Source: Fragilaria crotonensis
Lineage: Eukaryota > Bacillariophyta > Fragilariophyceae > Fragilariales > Fragilariaceae
Assembly (NCBI GenBank): GCA_022925895.1
Contig: JAKSYS010000761.1
Location: 1-27,017 of the forward strand
Length of the DNA: 27,017 nucleotides
Reading direction: 5' to 3'
Under the pieces are notes generated by a model. It worked only from the letters and a program-made list of their open reading frames with translations, made no database searches and had not been told where the DNA came from. The position numbers were made by a program, and so were the translations under genes. Positions 16,987 through 26,486 of the stretch are shown piece after piece (the stretch's first letter is position 1; every line of letters starts with the position of its first letter).

Positions 16987-17874
16987 ATGGCGAATATCGT
17001 TAGTAGAGTTCCCAATAAATCAGAACGAAAACGCCAAATGCGGTTCGATGGGCTTCGATTTGCTGCAGTGAAGCGCCTCCAGAAGGATGTGAAGGAGTAC
17101 ACAACAGTAATTCTTCCTTGTTGCAAGCACAGACCATCAGTGTACAACGAAGTGTCAAGTATTGCGAAAAAACTACTCAGCAAGATTGAGTCGATCCACA
17201 AAGAAGAAGTGTATCCTCCAGATGAGGATTTTGAATGGTTCTTACCTCAGTTCATCCCCAGCAGTATTGTGGAGCTGCAGAAGGATCGAGACCTTTTGGA
17301 TCAACTTCTGAACGTGGATATTCCTCAGAGTCCCAGCATTCGTTCTAGCCTATCATCAATCCGCGATCAAATTCAAGCCGACATTGACACTTTTATCGAA
17401 ATAAAGCGTACCAAGGTACAACAGATGCAAAAGGAACGTGAATTCGACCTTGAAATAATGGGTTTTGTTGCAGAACAAGTGGAGCATCGACCCCACATTT
17501 ACAATCGAGTCATGGCGCAATTACAGAAGATGCAACGCGAAGTTGTACTCGAAGAAGAAATTCAATCACCGCGACGACGGGCTTTGGGTTTAAGATCATC
17601 AAGTTCTTCTGGGCGAAGTCGAAGTGCCAGTCCCCTGATGCGTTGGAAGAGAGAGGAACATGCGACTGCTCACAATCGCTGGATTGATGTGGTGACGATA
17701 GATGAAATCGTGGATGTTGTGCCAGAAACTAAAGTGTTCCTGCGGGATCTGCTCGTTGAATTGAAGGAGGAGTGTCGCGGAGAAGCGAAGGAACTGCAGA
17801 AAATGGAAAGTTGTTGCTTATCCACAAGGATCAATTTCAAGAGCGCGAAGTTTTGTAACAAGTTGATTACGTAA
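16987..17874 (+). CDS. Unrecognised 295-aa protein with repeated helical HRPxxYN motif
   Basis: I do not recognise the family. The single-exon frame has a good start context (ATCATGGCG), a TATA box about 65 bp upstream and a basic N terminus. Its main feature is internal repetition. HRPSVYNEV (residues 48-56) and HRPHIYNRV (167-175) each precede a Lys/Leu-rich helix. Weaker versions follow QSPSIRSSL (about 114-122) and VPETKVFLRDLL (about 239-250). The pattern of P-x-x-Y-N before an amphipathic helix slightly recalls paired amphipathic helix (Sin3-type) domains, but key features of that fold are not evident. A Ser/Arg-rich linker (RSSSSSGRSRSASP, about 203-216) suggests phosphorylation or a nuclear protein. 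It is predicted soluble and mostly helical. It directly follows the Harbinger element but shows no transposase features. Confidence 0.75.
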   Translation: MANIVSRVPNKSERKRQMRFDGLRFAAVKRLQKDVKEYTTVILPCCKHRPSVYNEVSSIAKKLLSKIESIHKEEVYPPDEDFEWFLPQFIPSSIVELQKDRDLLDQLLNVDIPQSPSIRSSLSSIRDQIQADIDTFIEIKRTKVQQMQKEREFDLEIMGFVAEQVEHRPHIYNRVMAQLQKMQREVVLEEEIQSPRRRALGLRSSSSSGRSRSASPLMRWKREEHATAHNRWIDVVTIDEIVDVVPETKVFLRDLLVELKEECRGEAKELQKMESCCLSTRINFKSAKFCNKLIT

Positions 17875-18707
17875 CTATAGGCATATTTCATGAAAACAAG
17901 TACAACTACTCATCAAATGTTACTACACCTGCATGCTATGCCCATTACGCTGAAGTTATAGAAGTGACTATCTCATCCTTTATGTACTGTCTAACACATC
18001 GTTTCCCTTGACCTGACTGATTGTTCGATCCATACATACACCCTGTGGTAGTTCTATGTATGATACATGTACAAGGATCCACCTTACGACTACCGGTACT
18101 AGTACTAGTAGTAGTAGATCAGACACGGAGGACGGAGGCGCTTGAAGAGGTACAGTACAAGTACGACAGTACTCCAACCAGGTATCATACGTAGCTACAT
18201 AGGGAATTGAAATGGAAGTGCGAGTACTTGTAACACAGATGTTCAGAAGGGACTGGTGGATGAATTGAAAGAACAATTGCCCAACGAAATACTGAGTGTC
18301 GTAAATAACATCATCATCAATCCCGTTGATGCAAAGGATTATTACATACATGCAAAGATCATAGATCCATATGCATTGTGATCACGGGATGTATGCATAG
18401 CAAGCAGCATGGAAATTATCGGTTCGCTCACTGACGGCGACCTCGGCAGATGGATCGGCATCTTCTTCGTCTGTACTGGGACAGACAAAACGGACCATGA
18501 CGACGTGGTTGTGACGACAACTTTTCCCACCAAAGATCGTACAGTATCAATGTGAAGAAAAATGTCACAATTACGTCGTGAGAACGACATTCGCCACTCG
18601 TCGATCAAGGATTGACTCGAAAGGTGCGAGGGTCTGGAGGTATAACGTATTACACAATACAACAACAACGACAACACACCGCCAACAGAAGGAGAATTAA
18701 GTTCAGA
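17875..18707. other. Intergenic stretch with short palindromic motifs
   Basis: No convincing gene is present. TACCGGTACTAGTACTAGTA begins at 18091 and is followed by TAG trinucleotides, the same vocabulary of short palindromes seen in other intergenic parts. The end of the stretch presumably holds the promoter and 5' leader of the gene starting at 18708. Confidence 0.5.
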
Positions 18708-20582
18708 ATGTCGTGTTCTCCTCACTTCCTACTTTTTAAAGCTTTCCTCGCATTCAGCTGCTCCATCCAAACGTCTGTTTCCGGCCTCACGAACCTTGCC
18801 GATCTCATTGTCGGTCCCAGATCTCAAGAATGGGCTCGAACCTACTGTCCAGAAAGCATGCAATCCCAGCACCAAGAGGAGTTTGAGAGGACGCATGCTC
18901 TTTTCACCACCATACGCGACACGATTCGCCGCAGCGGCAGCGGCCGTAGTGGTAGTGGCAATGCTGCTGCGTCGCCCTTTTTCATAAAGTGTGGTGATTC
19001 GACAACTCCCGTCGTGACATTCGGCACGACACAACTCCAAGCCGCACTTCAAAGTGATTATTTGGATGCAGGAGAAGGATCGACTGACGAACGTCGAGGA
19101 TGGAAGATGAAACCAGTCGCGAGAACGAATTTGCAAAACGAAATGAGCAGCAACGCCAGCACGGCTAGCACAACGAGTACGAACTGTGCATTCCTCCAAT
19201 CGCGAGTTTCCTTTGCAGATTTGGAACAAGCCAAAGGGACTGTCATTTTTAATTCAGCCGGAGCGTATACATCGTCAACTTTGGCGGCAACATGCCTTGC
19301 GGCACTCGATGGAATGAACACTTACCATGGTGAGGGGGCGACGACGACGACGACGACAACAACCACGGCATCGACTGCAGTAGGCGTGTGCCTCAACATG
19401 TACGTGACAACCAGTGGTACGGCAAAGACCTCGGCGCCGCCCCATACGGACATGCAAGATGTTGTTGTCTTGCAGACACAAGGAAGGAAACATTGGAAGG
19501 TATACTCTCCTCCGGATAATCAAGTCGCCCTCGTCGAATCCGTTTGCGAGGGGGAAGGGAGCTGACGATCTTCCGGTGGAAACGTTGGGGCATCGGGGTC
19601 TAAACTTTTGTTTGAAGTGACTCTGAATCCTGGCGATGTGTTGTTTGTGCCTTCTCGGTTCCCGCATACAACGGACACCTTGTCTTGCTACCAGGACGAA
19701 CCTGAGAAACAGTTTGGAGTGGAGGATTGGTCCATCCATCTAACAGTGGGCCTTGACAGTCACGTGTGGTCTATGAATTACCTGTCGATGCGACGAATGG
19801 GACTCATCAAATTTGGTTTGGTGGACGTGCTCGCCCAAACAGGGTGCTCCACTGTCCATCACGACAGTGCTTGTGTGGGGTTTGTCAACAATCTTAGTTT
19901 AGACTTGCGTGAGCAGCTATTTCGGTCTATTGATGGCGATTTTCTTTCCCACATGGCTGTCACGGACAACGATGGTGATGATGCAGCTGGACCCTCCATG
20001 TGCGCAACAGCAGCATCAGTTGTGGTGGAGAATCATGCAATGGCTGCGGAATTGTATCTGTTGAACCTGAGAGTCAATGCCGAAGCTACGGGTCACGAAG
20101 AAATCGTTACGCTATCATTGGAACAGTGTATTGAGATCGTGGCAAAGTTCTGCGCTGTTGGCCAAAAGATATGGAAGACTCACAAGGAAATGTACATTGC
20201 TGCGTTGGACGAGGAGCACACAAGGAGAACAGAAGAAGTGCAGCGGATTGCCGGCGAGCCAATTGCCGAGGAACGCCCGGAAAGACTCTCTATTTTCCGA
20301 GTTCCGGCATTTTTTGAAACGTTGGATCAGTGTCGTGACGACCTCCTATCGTGGGCTATGGATGGGACGTATGGATGTGAACAAGATCAGCCTCTTCTCT
20401 TGCGTGGCGATCAAATAGAAGTGGATCTACTGGGGCAGATCAGGAGATCCTGGATCCCGGGCAAGGTGGTTGAAGTTCGGTCCGACGGCCTTTTTGACAT
20501 TCAACTTTTTGGCGGGGAATTGAAACGTGGAATACGAAGGAACGACGTCAAGGGACCACATGGTATTGGCATATTCATTTGA
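18708..20582 (+). pseudogene. Cupin_4/JmjC-type oxygenase with C-terminal Tudor-like module, in-frame TGA
   Basis: From ATG 18708 one frame runs to 20582 (about 624 residues), broken only by TGA 19563-19565 (position 286). The family (ribosomal oxygenases MINA/NO66 and relatives) uses Fe(II) and 2-oxoglutarate to hydroxylate or demethylate proteins. Visible are PPHTDMQDVVVLQTQGRKHWKVY-type sequence with iron ligands H246 and D248, then LNPGDVLFVPSRFPH with distal ligand H320. The TGA lies between these ligands, so the truncated product would lack a complete metal site. The C terminus (about 566-615: GDQIEVDLLG, SWIPGKVVEV, DGLFDIQLFG) resembles a Tudor/agenet-like SH3 barrel. The first 26 residues look like a signal peptide (FLLFKAFLAFSCS), which is odd for a chromatin or ribosome enzyme. 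No GT-AG intron in compatible phase removes the TGA. It is a nonsense allele, sequence error or readthrough. Confidence 0.8.
19339..19357 (+). repeat. (CGA)n microsatellite inside the oxygenase gene
   Basis: Six CGA units plus a partial one encode part of a run of nine threonines in the linker before the catalytic HxD motif. Such triplet runs vary in length without breaking frame. Confidence 0.9.
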
Positions 20583-21436
20583 AGTAAATGTGGTCCTCCA
20601 ACATTTATGCTAACCGCTTGCCTGTGAACGATCGAGGTTTGTAACTCAATCAAAATGCGAAACGCTAGCAAGTCAACGTTATGCCTCGGGTCTTTGAGAC
20701 TCGCTTTCCACCACTGTAGCTGAAACAAGGGGTAGATTCGTTCGATGGATCCATCGTCATCTTGAAGTTGATTGTTACTAGACAGTACAAGTAGTGGACA
20801 ACTTACTGAGACTCGTCTGGGCTGGATCCGATTAGAATGCAAGGAAATGACGTCGAGCCGTAACAATCAGCATGCTCTCCCTATGTTACTGTCGTACTGG
20901 AGTACTGTAAAACCGTCGGTAGTACGTGAAAGGGTCAGTACTGTGACGTCATCCTTGACGTCATTTCCTTGCAAAATCGAAACCGCTAAATTCATTTCAT
21001 TCCCCGGGAAAAAGTGTCAGCTTGTCATCATTATTTCCTTAGTCTCGTAGAATGTTGGAACTAGTACTTTTTGGTCGTAAAATTCTACACGTTGACACAG
21101 TGAAATACATGTGTGATACAAAAACTTGAACCTCGACTATCAACCTATCAAATAGCCAAATTCTTATTGACGTAGGATTTCTACGTCAAAACGAACACGA
21201 ATCTATCTGCTCAACTAGTAGAGCACTCCCAGTAGAGGATAATCAGGTACTGTACTCCAAGTAGGACGTACACCAAGAAATGAGCCGGATCTCTTTCTCA
21301 ACAAAATTCATGACACATTTTATGTTCTGAGAACAAAACTGACGATTGCACATTAGAAGTGCATATTCGTTGATGATCCTGCTGAACCAAACAGGTCCCT
21401 GCCGTATCCCTTAAACCGTTGGATAGCATTAGCACC
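20583..21436. other. Intergenic stretch containing the CRE foldback repeat
   Basis: No gene is recognisable. The foldback repeat occupies 20828-20984. The rest, up to the start of the PCMT-domain gene, is AT-leaning with GTACTCC/AGTACTGT-type short palindromes and should include that gene's promoter. Confidence 0.5.
20828..20984. repeat. Foldback repeat, copy B, with CRE palindromes
   Basis: The left arm GATTAGAATGCAAGGAAATG (20830 on) is mirrored by CATTTCCTTGCAAAATC at 20962-20978. The right half, 20917-20984, is the near-identical inverted copy of 133-203. TGACGTCA occurs at 20944-20951 and 20956-20963 with the same 12-bp spacing as in copy A. The foldback shape and about 157-bp length suggest a small MITE-like element, but no clear target duplication is visible. 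Confidence 0.75.
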
Positions 21437-23588
21437 ATGGCCTGGCGAAGTGGTGGCACGTCAAATGACGAAATGGTAGCAAACTTGAAACGTAAGTTTT
21501 GATGTGCGTGCGGAACTCAAATTGTTCTTTTCTGTAGAATTGAGAATCATGGAACGAATTTCATGTTGTTGGTGCGGGACTGGGAAGTGGGTGATCTTCG
21601 CATCGTCTCTCTAGGATTCGTAGAATAGGTCATGCTTTGTTGGATGGGATCTACGTTATCCGTGTGAGGTTCAGGTGCGGTCTAGTTAGAATGACGTTTG
21701 TCCCTGTTTTTTTTTGCCATTCCGTTGTGGTGAAACACATGATTGATGTTTGGCGGGTTTGCGAAGTCCTGTTCCTCTCCGACTTTCCTGTTCCGCTCGG
21801 AATTTCTTTTCCTCCACTTCCGTCATGTCGATTTCCATCCACTTCATTGTCTGCGGCCAGTTCTGTGGTCCCTTTCGAAAGTATCACTTAATCATGACAC
21901 GTGTCAAATAGATCCCTGCCTTTGGTACTTTGTGGTAATCAAAACTCTAACCTTCAATCATTCTCATACTCGCATCAGGTTTCGGCGTCATTTCTAGCGC
22001 CGCCGTAGAACGCGGCTTCCGTAGCGTCGATCGAAAGTTCTTTGTGCCTCAGGTAGGTTCTGGTTTTGTCCAGTCGAGAGCCACGCAGTGAATCAGTCGC
22101 AACGTATCCATATCATCGGAGCTCAACCTACCCTTGCATTCCTATCATCACACAGGAACGACGTGATGACCAAGCGCACTCTGACCAGCCCCTTCGAGAG
22201 GGAAATGTACACATCTCGGCTCCGCACATGTACGGTGCAGCGTTGGAGGCGCTCGATCTTCAGGAGAATTCATCCATGTCTTTCCTCAATGTGGGATCGG
22301 GTACCGGATACATGAATTGCATCGTTGCTGTAATTCTTGGCCCCTACTCCACCAACTATGGGGTTGAGATCCATAAGGATGTTCTCGATCATTGCGAAGG
22401 TGCCATTGCCAGGTGGAAGGCTATGTACCATGACAAGTTACCGCACTTCCAGCTTATTCATGGCAACGCTCTCAATATTTCAATGAATGAAGGCGAATCC
22501 TTGGTTGGCTTCGACCGAATCTACGTGGGTGCATCTATTAGTCGAAATAATCTCTCCGCATTGACGTCATTACTCAAGCCAGGAGGGATCCTCGTCGGAC
22601 CAGGTAAGTCGTTTTTAGTGCACAGTTCTCGAGCCCAGTCCCGGCAGCGCTAATGTATCTCGTCATCCCGTCAGTCGGTGATGAACTTGTCAAAGTCATC
22701 CGCAAGAGGCAGTCCACGCCTGGCGTAGGAAACAGCAACGACTTCTCGCAGAATGCCCTCTCTGGAGTTCGTTTCTCAGCCCTTTTAACAACTCCCGTCA
22801 TGAAGACTGTTCTTCCCTCGCGCGTCTGGAGTCCCTCAATCCACCAGGCATATCCAGAGTCATTCCGAAAAGCCAGTAAAGCGCTGATGCTTTGTTCGTA
22901 TGCTCCTTACGTGCAGCCCATACCCAAGAATAGGGTGGAACACCAAGTCAATCTGGCGGCAACACTTCCTAACGTGATTTGGATGGAAATATTGTCCTAT
23001 ACACACCACAATTGGTTCGATCCGCCCGACTCCCACGGCTTATTTTTGCAACAGCGGCTCCTTGAGGAACAAGAGAGTGCTCGCAAAGCTAATCAGGCTC
23101 GCATCGAAGCTGAAGCAAGGTGCCACGTTGCCCAGCGCGAACGGGATATTTATCGCTTGCTCGCACGTCGGTGGCAAGCTCGACTTCAGTCCATGTTGGC
23201 CCGGCGCCAACGCGTTGCGACCGAGGATGCGGACGATGTTGAAGACGTACATACTCATTTCAGTGCGCCGATGGAATTCCGCAGTTCGGGTAGTGATGAC
23301 GGATCGTCGGATGATGACGATGACGGAGATAGTGACATGGACGTGGACGACTCGGAATACGCCGCTCACGCACTGGGTGACGATGGGCAGGATGGCATTT
23401 CCATTGATGGGATTTCGGAGAGCGATGGATATAATTTTCTTTCCCAGGAGTACTTTAGTGATATTCCAGATTTGGGGGAGAGTGAGACTTCCGTGGCCGA
23501 CAGCTTTTCAGCATCGCCGTCCTCTGTCAACGGAATGATGATGGCAAAATCGCAGGTACGGACTGTCTCGATTTCGGAAGAAGCGTAG
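21437..23588 (+). CDS. PCMT-domain (protein-L-isoaspartate O-methyltransferase-like) protein, four exons
   Basis: Exons at 21437-21491, 21979-22052, 22156-22603 and 22675-23588 join in frame to give 496 residues. Introns have GT-AG ends (GTAAGT, GTAGGT and GTAAGT donors). Exon 1 encodes MAWRSGGTSNDEMVANLK, the typical PCMT N terminus. Exon 2 gives FGVISSAAVERGFRSVDRKF and FVPQ. Exon 3 holds AHSDQPLREGNVHISAPHMYG and the SAM-binding VGSGTGY (about 89-95). Exon 3/4 joins LLKPGGILVGP to VGDEL. PCMTs methylate isoaspartyl residues as a repair step. The long C terminus is unlike classic PCMT (about 230 residues): an F-box-like LPNVIWMEILSY segment (about 290-301), a Gln/Arg-rich coiled coil (about 315-371) and a strongly acidic tail (about 375-425). 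It resembles PCMTD-type proteins in being a PCMT domain with an added module. Convergent with the lipase gene. Confidence 0.9.
21492..21978 (+). other. Long first intron of the PCMT-domain gene
   Basis: This 487-bp GT-AG intron (GTAAGTTTTG to CGCATCAG) is several times longer than the other introns in the window (71-103 bp). It separates the short first coding exon from FGVISSAAV. It contains a short open frame at 21637-21891 with no recognisable product. A nearer acceptor (TTTTCTGTAG, 21529-21538) exists but leads into sequence without PCMT similarity. Confidence 0.75.
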
Positions 23589-23781
23589 ATTAAGGCGTCC
23601 TCGTCACGTATTACATTAGTATGCATATGTATAGTTACAAAGGTTTGTACGACGAATAAGTACAAGTACTATCTCCTTCTTACTTCTTACAACCCTACAA
23701 AAGCAAAAGATGACAGCGTTGGCTTGATTCTTTATGAAAGGCATGGTCAACAGGGGGGGGGGAGTCCTGTCGAAGTTGGGT
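23589..23781. other. Short region between convergent genes, with a G10 run
   Basis: It separates the stops of the PCMT-domain gene and the lipase gene. A run of ten G occurs at 23753-23762. Both 3' ends and polyadenylation sites must lie here or overlap it; none is individually recognisable. Confidence 0.6.
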
Positions 23782-26486
23782 TCAACGACCGTCTGTGAGA
23801 TCGCCATCCGTGAAATCTCTCTCGCTCTTCGAGCGTTGTCTGCCATGTTTCTTGTATGCATCCTTGCGTAGTTGTTCAGCGCTGTGCGATTGCTTGAAGA
23901 GATTTTCTCCGCTTTGATCCTTGCGGTAGTAGAACTTCGCCATGCTCGATGTCTTCACGTACAAATCATCTAGATTCATCGCATTTGAACTATCGTGAGA
24001 CGAGCTGAGAGGGTTTTCTCCCGCAACTTGGTCGGTTGAAGCGTCGTCATCGTCAATCAAAAAGAGACCCGATGCGCCCGAGTTTGACCTGTTAAGACTC
24101 GCCGCCGAATGATTGCCGCGCAAGCCTCGACCCGCCCATCCGTGTTGAATATCCCCGTCGACGGGCACCGTTGTGATTTCCATAGGTTTATGTTCGCCGC
24201 CTTTGCGCATAGCGTCGTAGGCCTCCTGTGCCGAGTCGGCAAGATTGGTCTGATCGGCGACACCAAGTCCGCCCATGTTGACAAGGCTTGGGCTTGTGAA
24301 GAATGATGGCACGCGATCTCCAAGCTTTTGGTCCGACACTTTCTGATCGGGCGCTTTTTGCCGTCTCTTCTCCCACGACTCCAAAACTAAGCGTTTGCGA
24401 AGACGTTGCACGCATCGATCCAGAGTAACCTCTTCCGCAATGTGGCTCTTGATGGCAGGAATGTACTTCCACGTTTCTCGTTCCGCGGCGCGTCCCCACT
24501 CCACAAACTCCTTCTCGCCTGGATTGTAAATACAGTGCGCCAGTGCACTGAAAAATCCGCGATGACTGATCCATGGAATCAAGGAGATGTCGCAGTCACG
24601 ACCTTCGTACTCTTGTGTGAAGAAGGAGCTCCATAAACCACGTCGAGTATCAAAAAGCGGGGCAATACGGCGACCGCCGACGAGCTCCACCAAGTGCTTG
24701 AACCAAGCTCTGGTCTGATTCTTGAGGAACACCAGCATCGATGTGGTGATTCCCATTATTGGGTTGTTCCAAATGGTCTTACTCAACCCGAAGGACGCAA
24801 ACATGACGGCGTGTGGATTCGCTTGACTAATGATAAAGTGATTGACGTTGAACATTTCAGAGAGTTGCGACATTGGCAAGTCAGCTTCCATGCTTCCGTC
24901 AGAAAAAATGGTAGGCTCCGCCGACTCGAATCGTTCCGTTCCATCAGCATCCTTGACCATGAGTTTATTTGCCTCAAAGACTCCTGGAAGTGATGATGAT
25001 GCAACAGCAGCACTCCAGACAAGAACGTGAGGAGCAGTCAGATAATTGAGCAGCCGAGGAGGATCGCTGCTGTTGTTAGGCGTGACAGTGATGTTGAGAA
25101 TGCGCCCGGTGCGATCAAAGGCCTCTTGAAAGGTGAAGTTTCCAACGTTTAAGCGAAGGCACTCGCGAAAGTGCTCCGTGTCATGATTGAGGACATCTTG
25201 CGGACGGCGATGACCGGTTAATACATCGTAGAGAGTCGACGTAAAATGTCTCAAACCAATAGGAACAAGGACCTGCCACGTTCGTTTCACATCCCGGAAC
25301 CCGCCGGCCGAGTTGTGGAGGACAGTGCCAAAATCCGAATCCGCAGGTTTCGCCGCTCCATCTCCGCCAATGGGACTGAAAAAGTTGAGAACTATGCGAC
25401 CAGAATGACCAGGAGCTACTGTACCCTTTGCCTCAAACAAATCTCGCATGCACTCTGCATCCGTCCTCGTACCAACCATGGCGCAAAGGATGCTTCCAGC
25501 CGACGCTCCACCAATTACTCGTGGCATCAACCCATTCTCCATGAGACACTTGACCACGCCGACATGATAAAAGCCCAAAGCCGCGCCTCCGCTCAACAAG
25601 AGCGCCGTGCGTCCGTAGGAATGTCTCGTTTCATTGAAAAAGGCCAATCTCGCTTCCGTGGGAATGGGCGCTTCTCCGGGAGGGACGGGTGCGTCGCAGA
25701 CAAAATCCAGGGCCGCGCAAACGACATTGTGATAGGTCTCGACCAACACTTTGGATCCCGCCATGGCCTTGCTAAAGAGCCCCTCGTGCAAGAGTCCGAA
25801 TTTGTTTCGATTAATGCCGCCGCGTAATGTGAACATGAGTTCAAAGATATCGTGGCGCCTCATGAGGTGGACGTATTCATCAATACGATGTGAAATTCGA
25901 CTGCGCTCGTAGAGGGGACAATCCGGATCGGAACGCCAGGCGTCGTTGCCTTGAATGCTATCAATGCGTTCAGCCAAATCCATCCATTCGTCTTGAGATT
26001 CCGCAAGGGCTTGATGTTTTTGCAATTGTCGAATAAGGCGGGATCGGGATGAAAAGTTGGAGAGGAAGCCGCGAATAAGATTGACCACGGAAGTAATTGT
26101 GACCTTAACAGTTGGTTGGAACAAATGGAGAAGGAGTTAGATTCGCGTAGCATAGTGAGATGTCGGATGCGACTGCCTTGGTAAGCAACAGAAAGAGCCA
26201 TCGTACCATTCCAGTTTGCAGAGCAACTGCCAATGCCAGTTGCTTCGCTATGATCTTGGGCACAAAGACAGTGTCGACAAACTCCATGGCAATCGCTTTC
26301 ATAGCAGGAAAATTGGCGACCAGCAGCTTGGCGGCCCTGTCAGAAGGGAAAGAGGGTGTATTAGCTAACGACTATCATGGCATTAGTAGCAAGCAAGTCC
26401 AAGGCATGCGCAAAAACGTACTCGTCGAGAAGGGCCTTGATCATCTCCAGAGGAAGGACATCATCAGCGTTGTCGGTTGCTGACAT
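23782..26486 (-). CDS. SDP1-like patatin-domain triacylglycerol lipase, three exons
   Basis: Exons 26486-26422, 26336-26207 and 26103-23782 join in frame to 838 residues. Introns are 85 bp (GTACGT donor, CTGACAG acceptor) and 103 bp (GTACGA donor, CTAAC branch-like site, GTTAAG acceptor). Residues about 77-200 match the DUF3336 region that precedes the lipase domain in plant SDP1 and yeast TGL3/4/5. The patatin domain shows the oxyanion loop LLSGGAALGFYHVGVVK (G237-G238), nucleophile Ser266 in GGASAGS and catalytic Asp467 in FSDGSMEADLP, followed by FNVNHFIISQANPH. These lipases start storage triacylglycerol breakdown at lipid droplets. The C-terminal 150 residues are Ser/Asp/Lys-rich and probably disordered and phosphorylated. 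The second-intron donor is weak, so residues 60-66 are the least certain. The start was chosen because the ATG is in frame through both introns. Confidence 0.92.

Noticed and set aside
19563-19565. Selenocysteine at the oxygenase TGA
   Set aside because: The codon is in a low-complexity linker away from the metal ligands, and I found no evidence of a selenocysteine insertion element downstream.
21637-21891. 84-codon frame between PCMT exons 1 and 2
   Set aside because: It lies wholly within the long intron that is needed to join the two clearly PCMT-like exons, and its product is not recognisable.
25246-25827. 193-codon plus-strand frame
   Set aside because: It is antisense to the conserved patatin catalytic region and has no features of its own.
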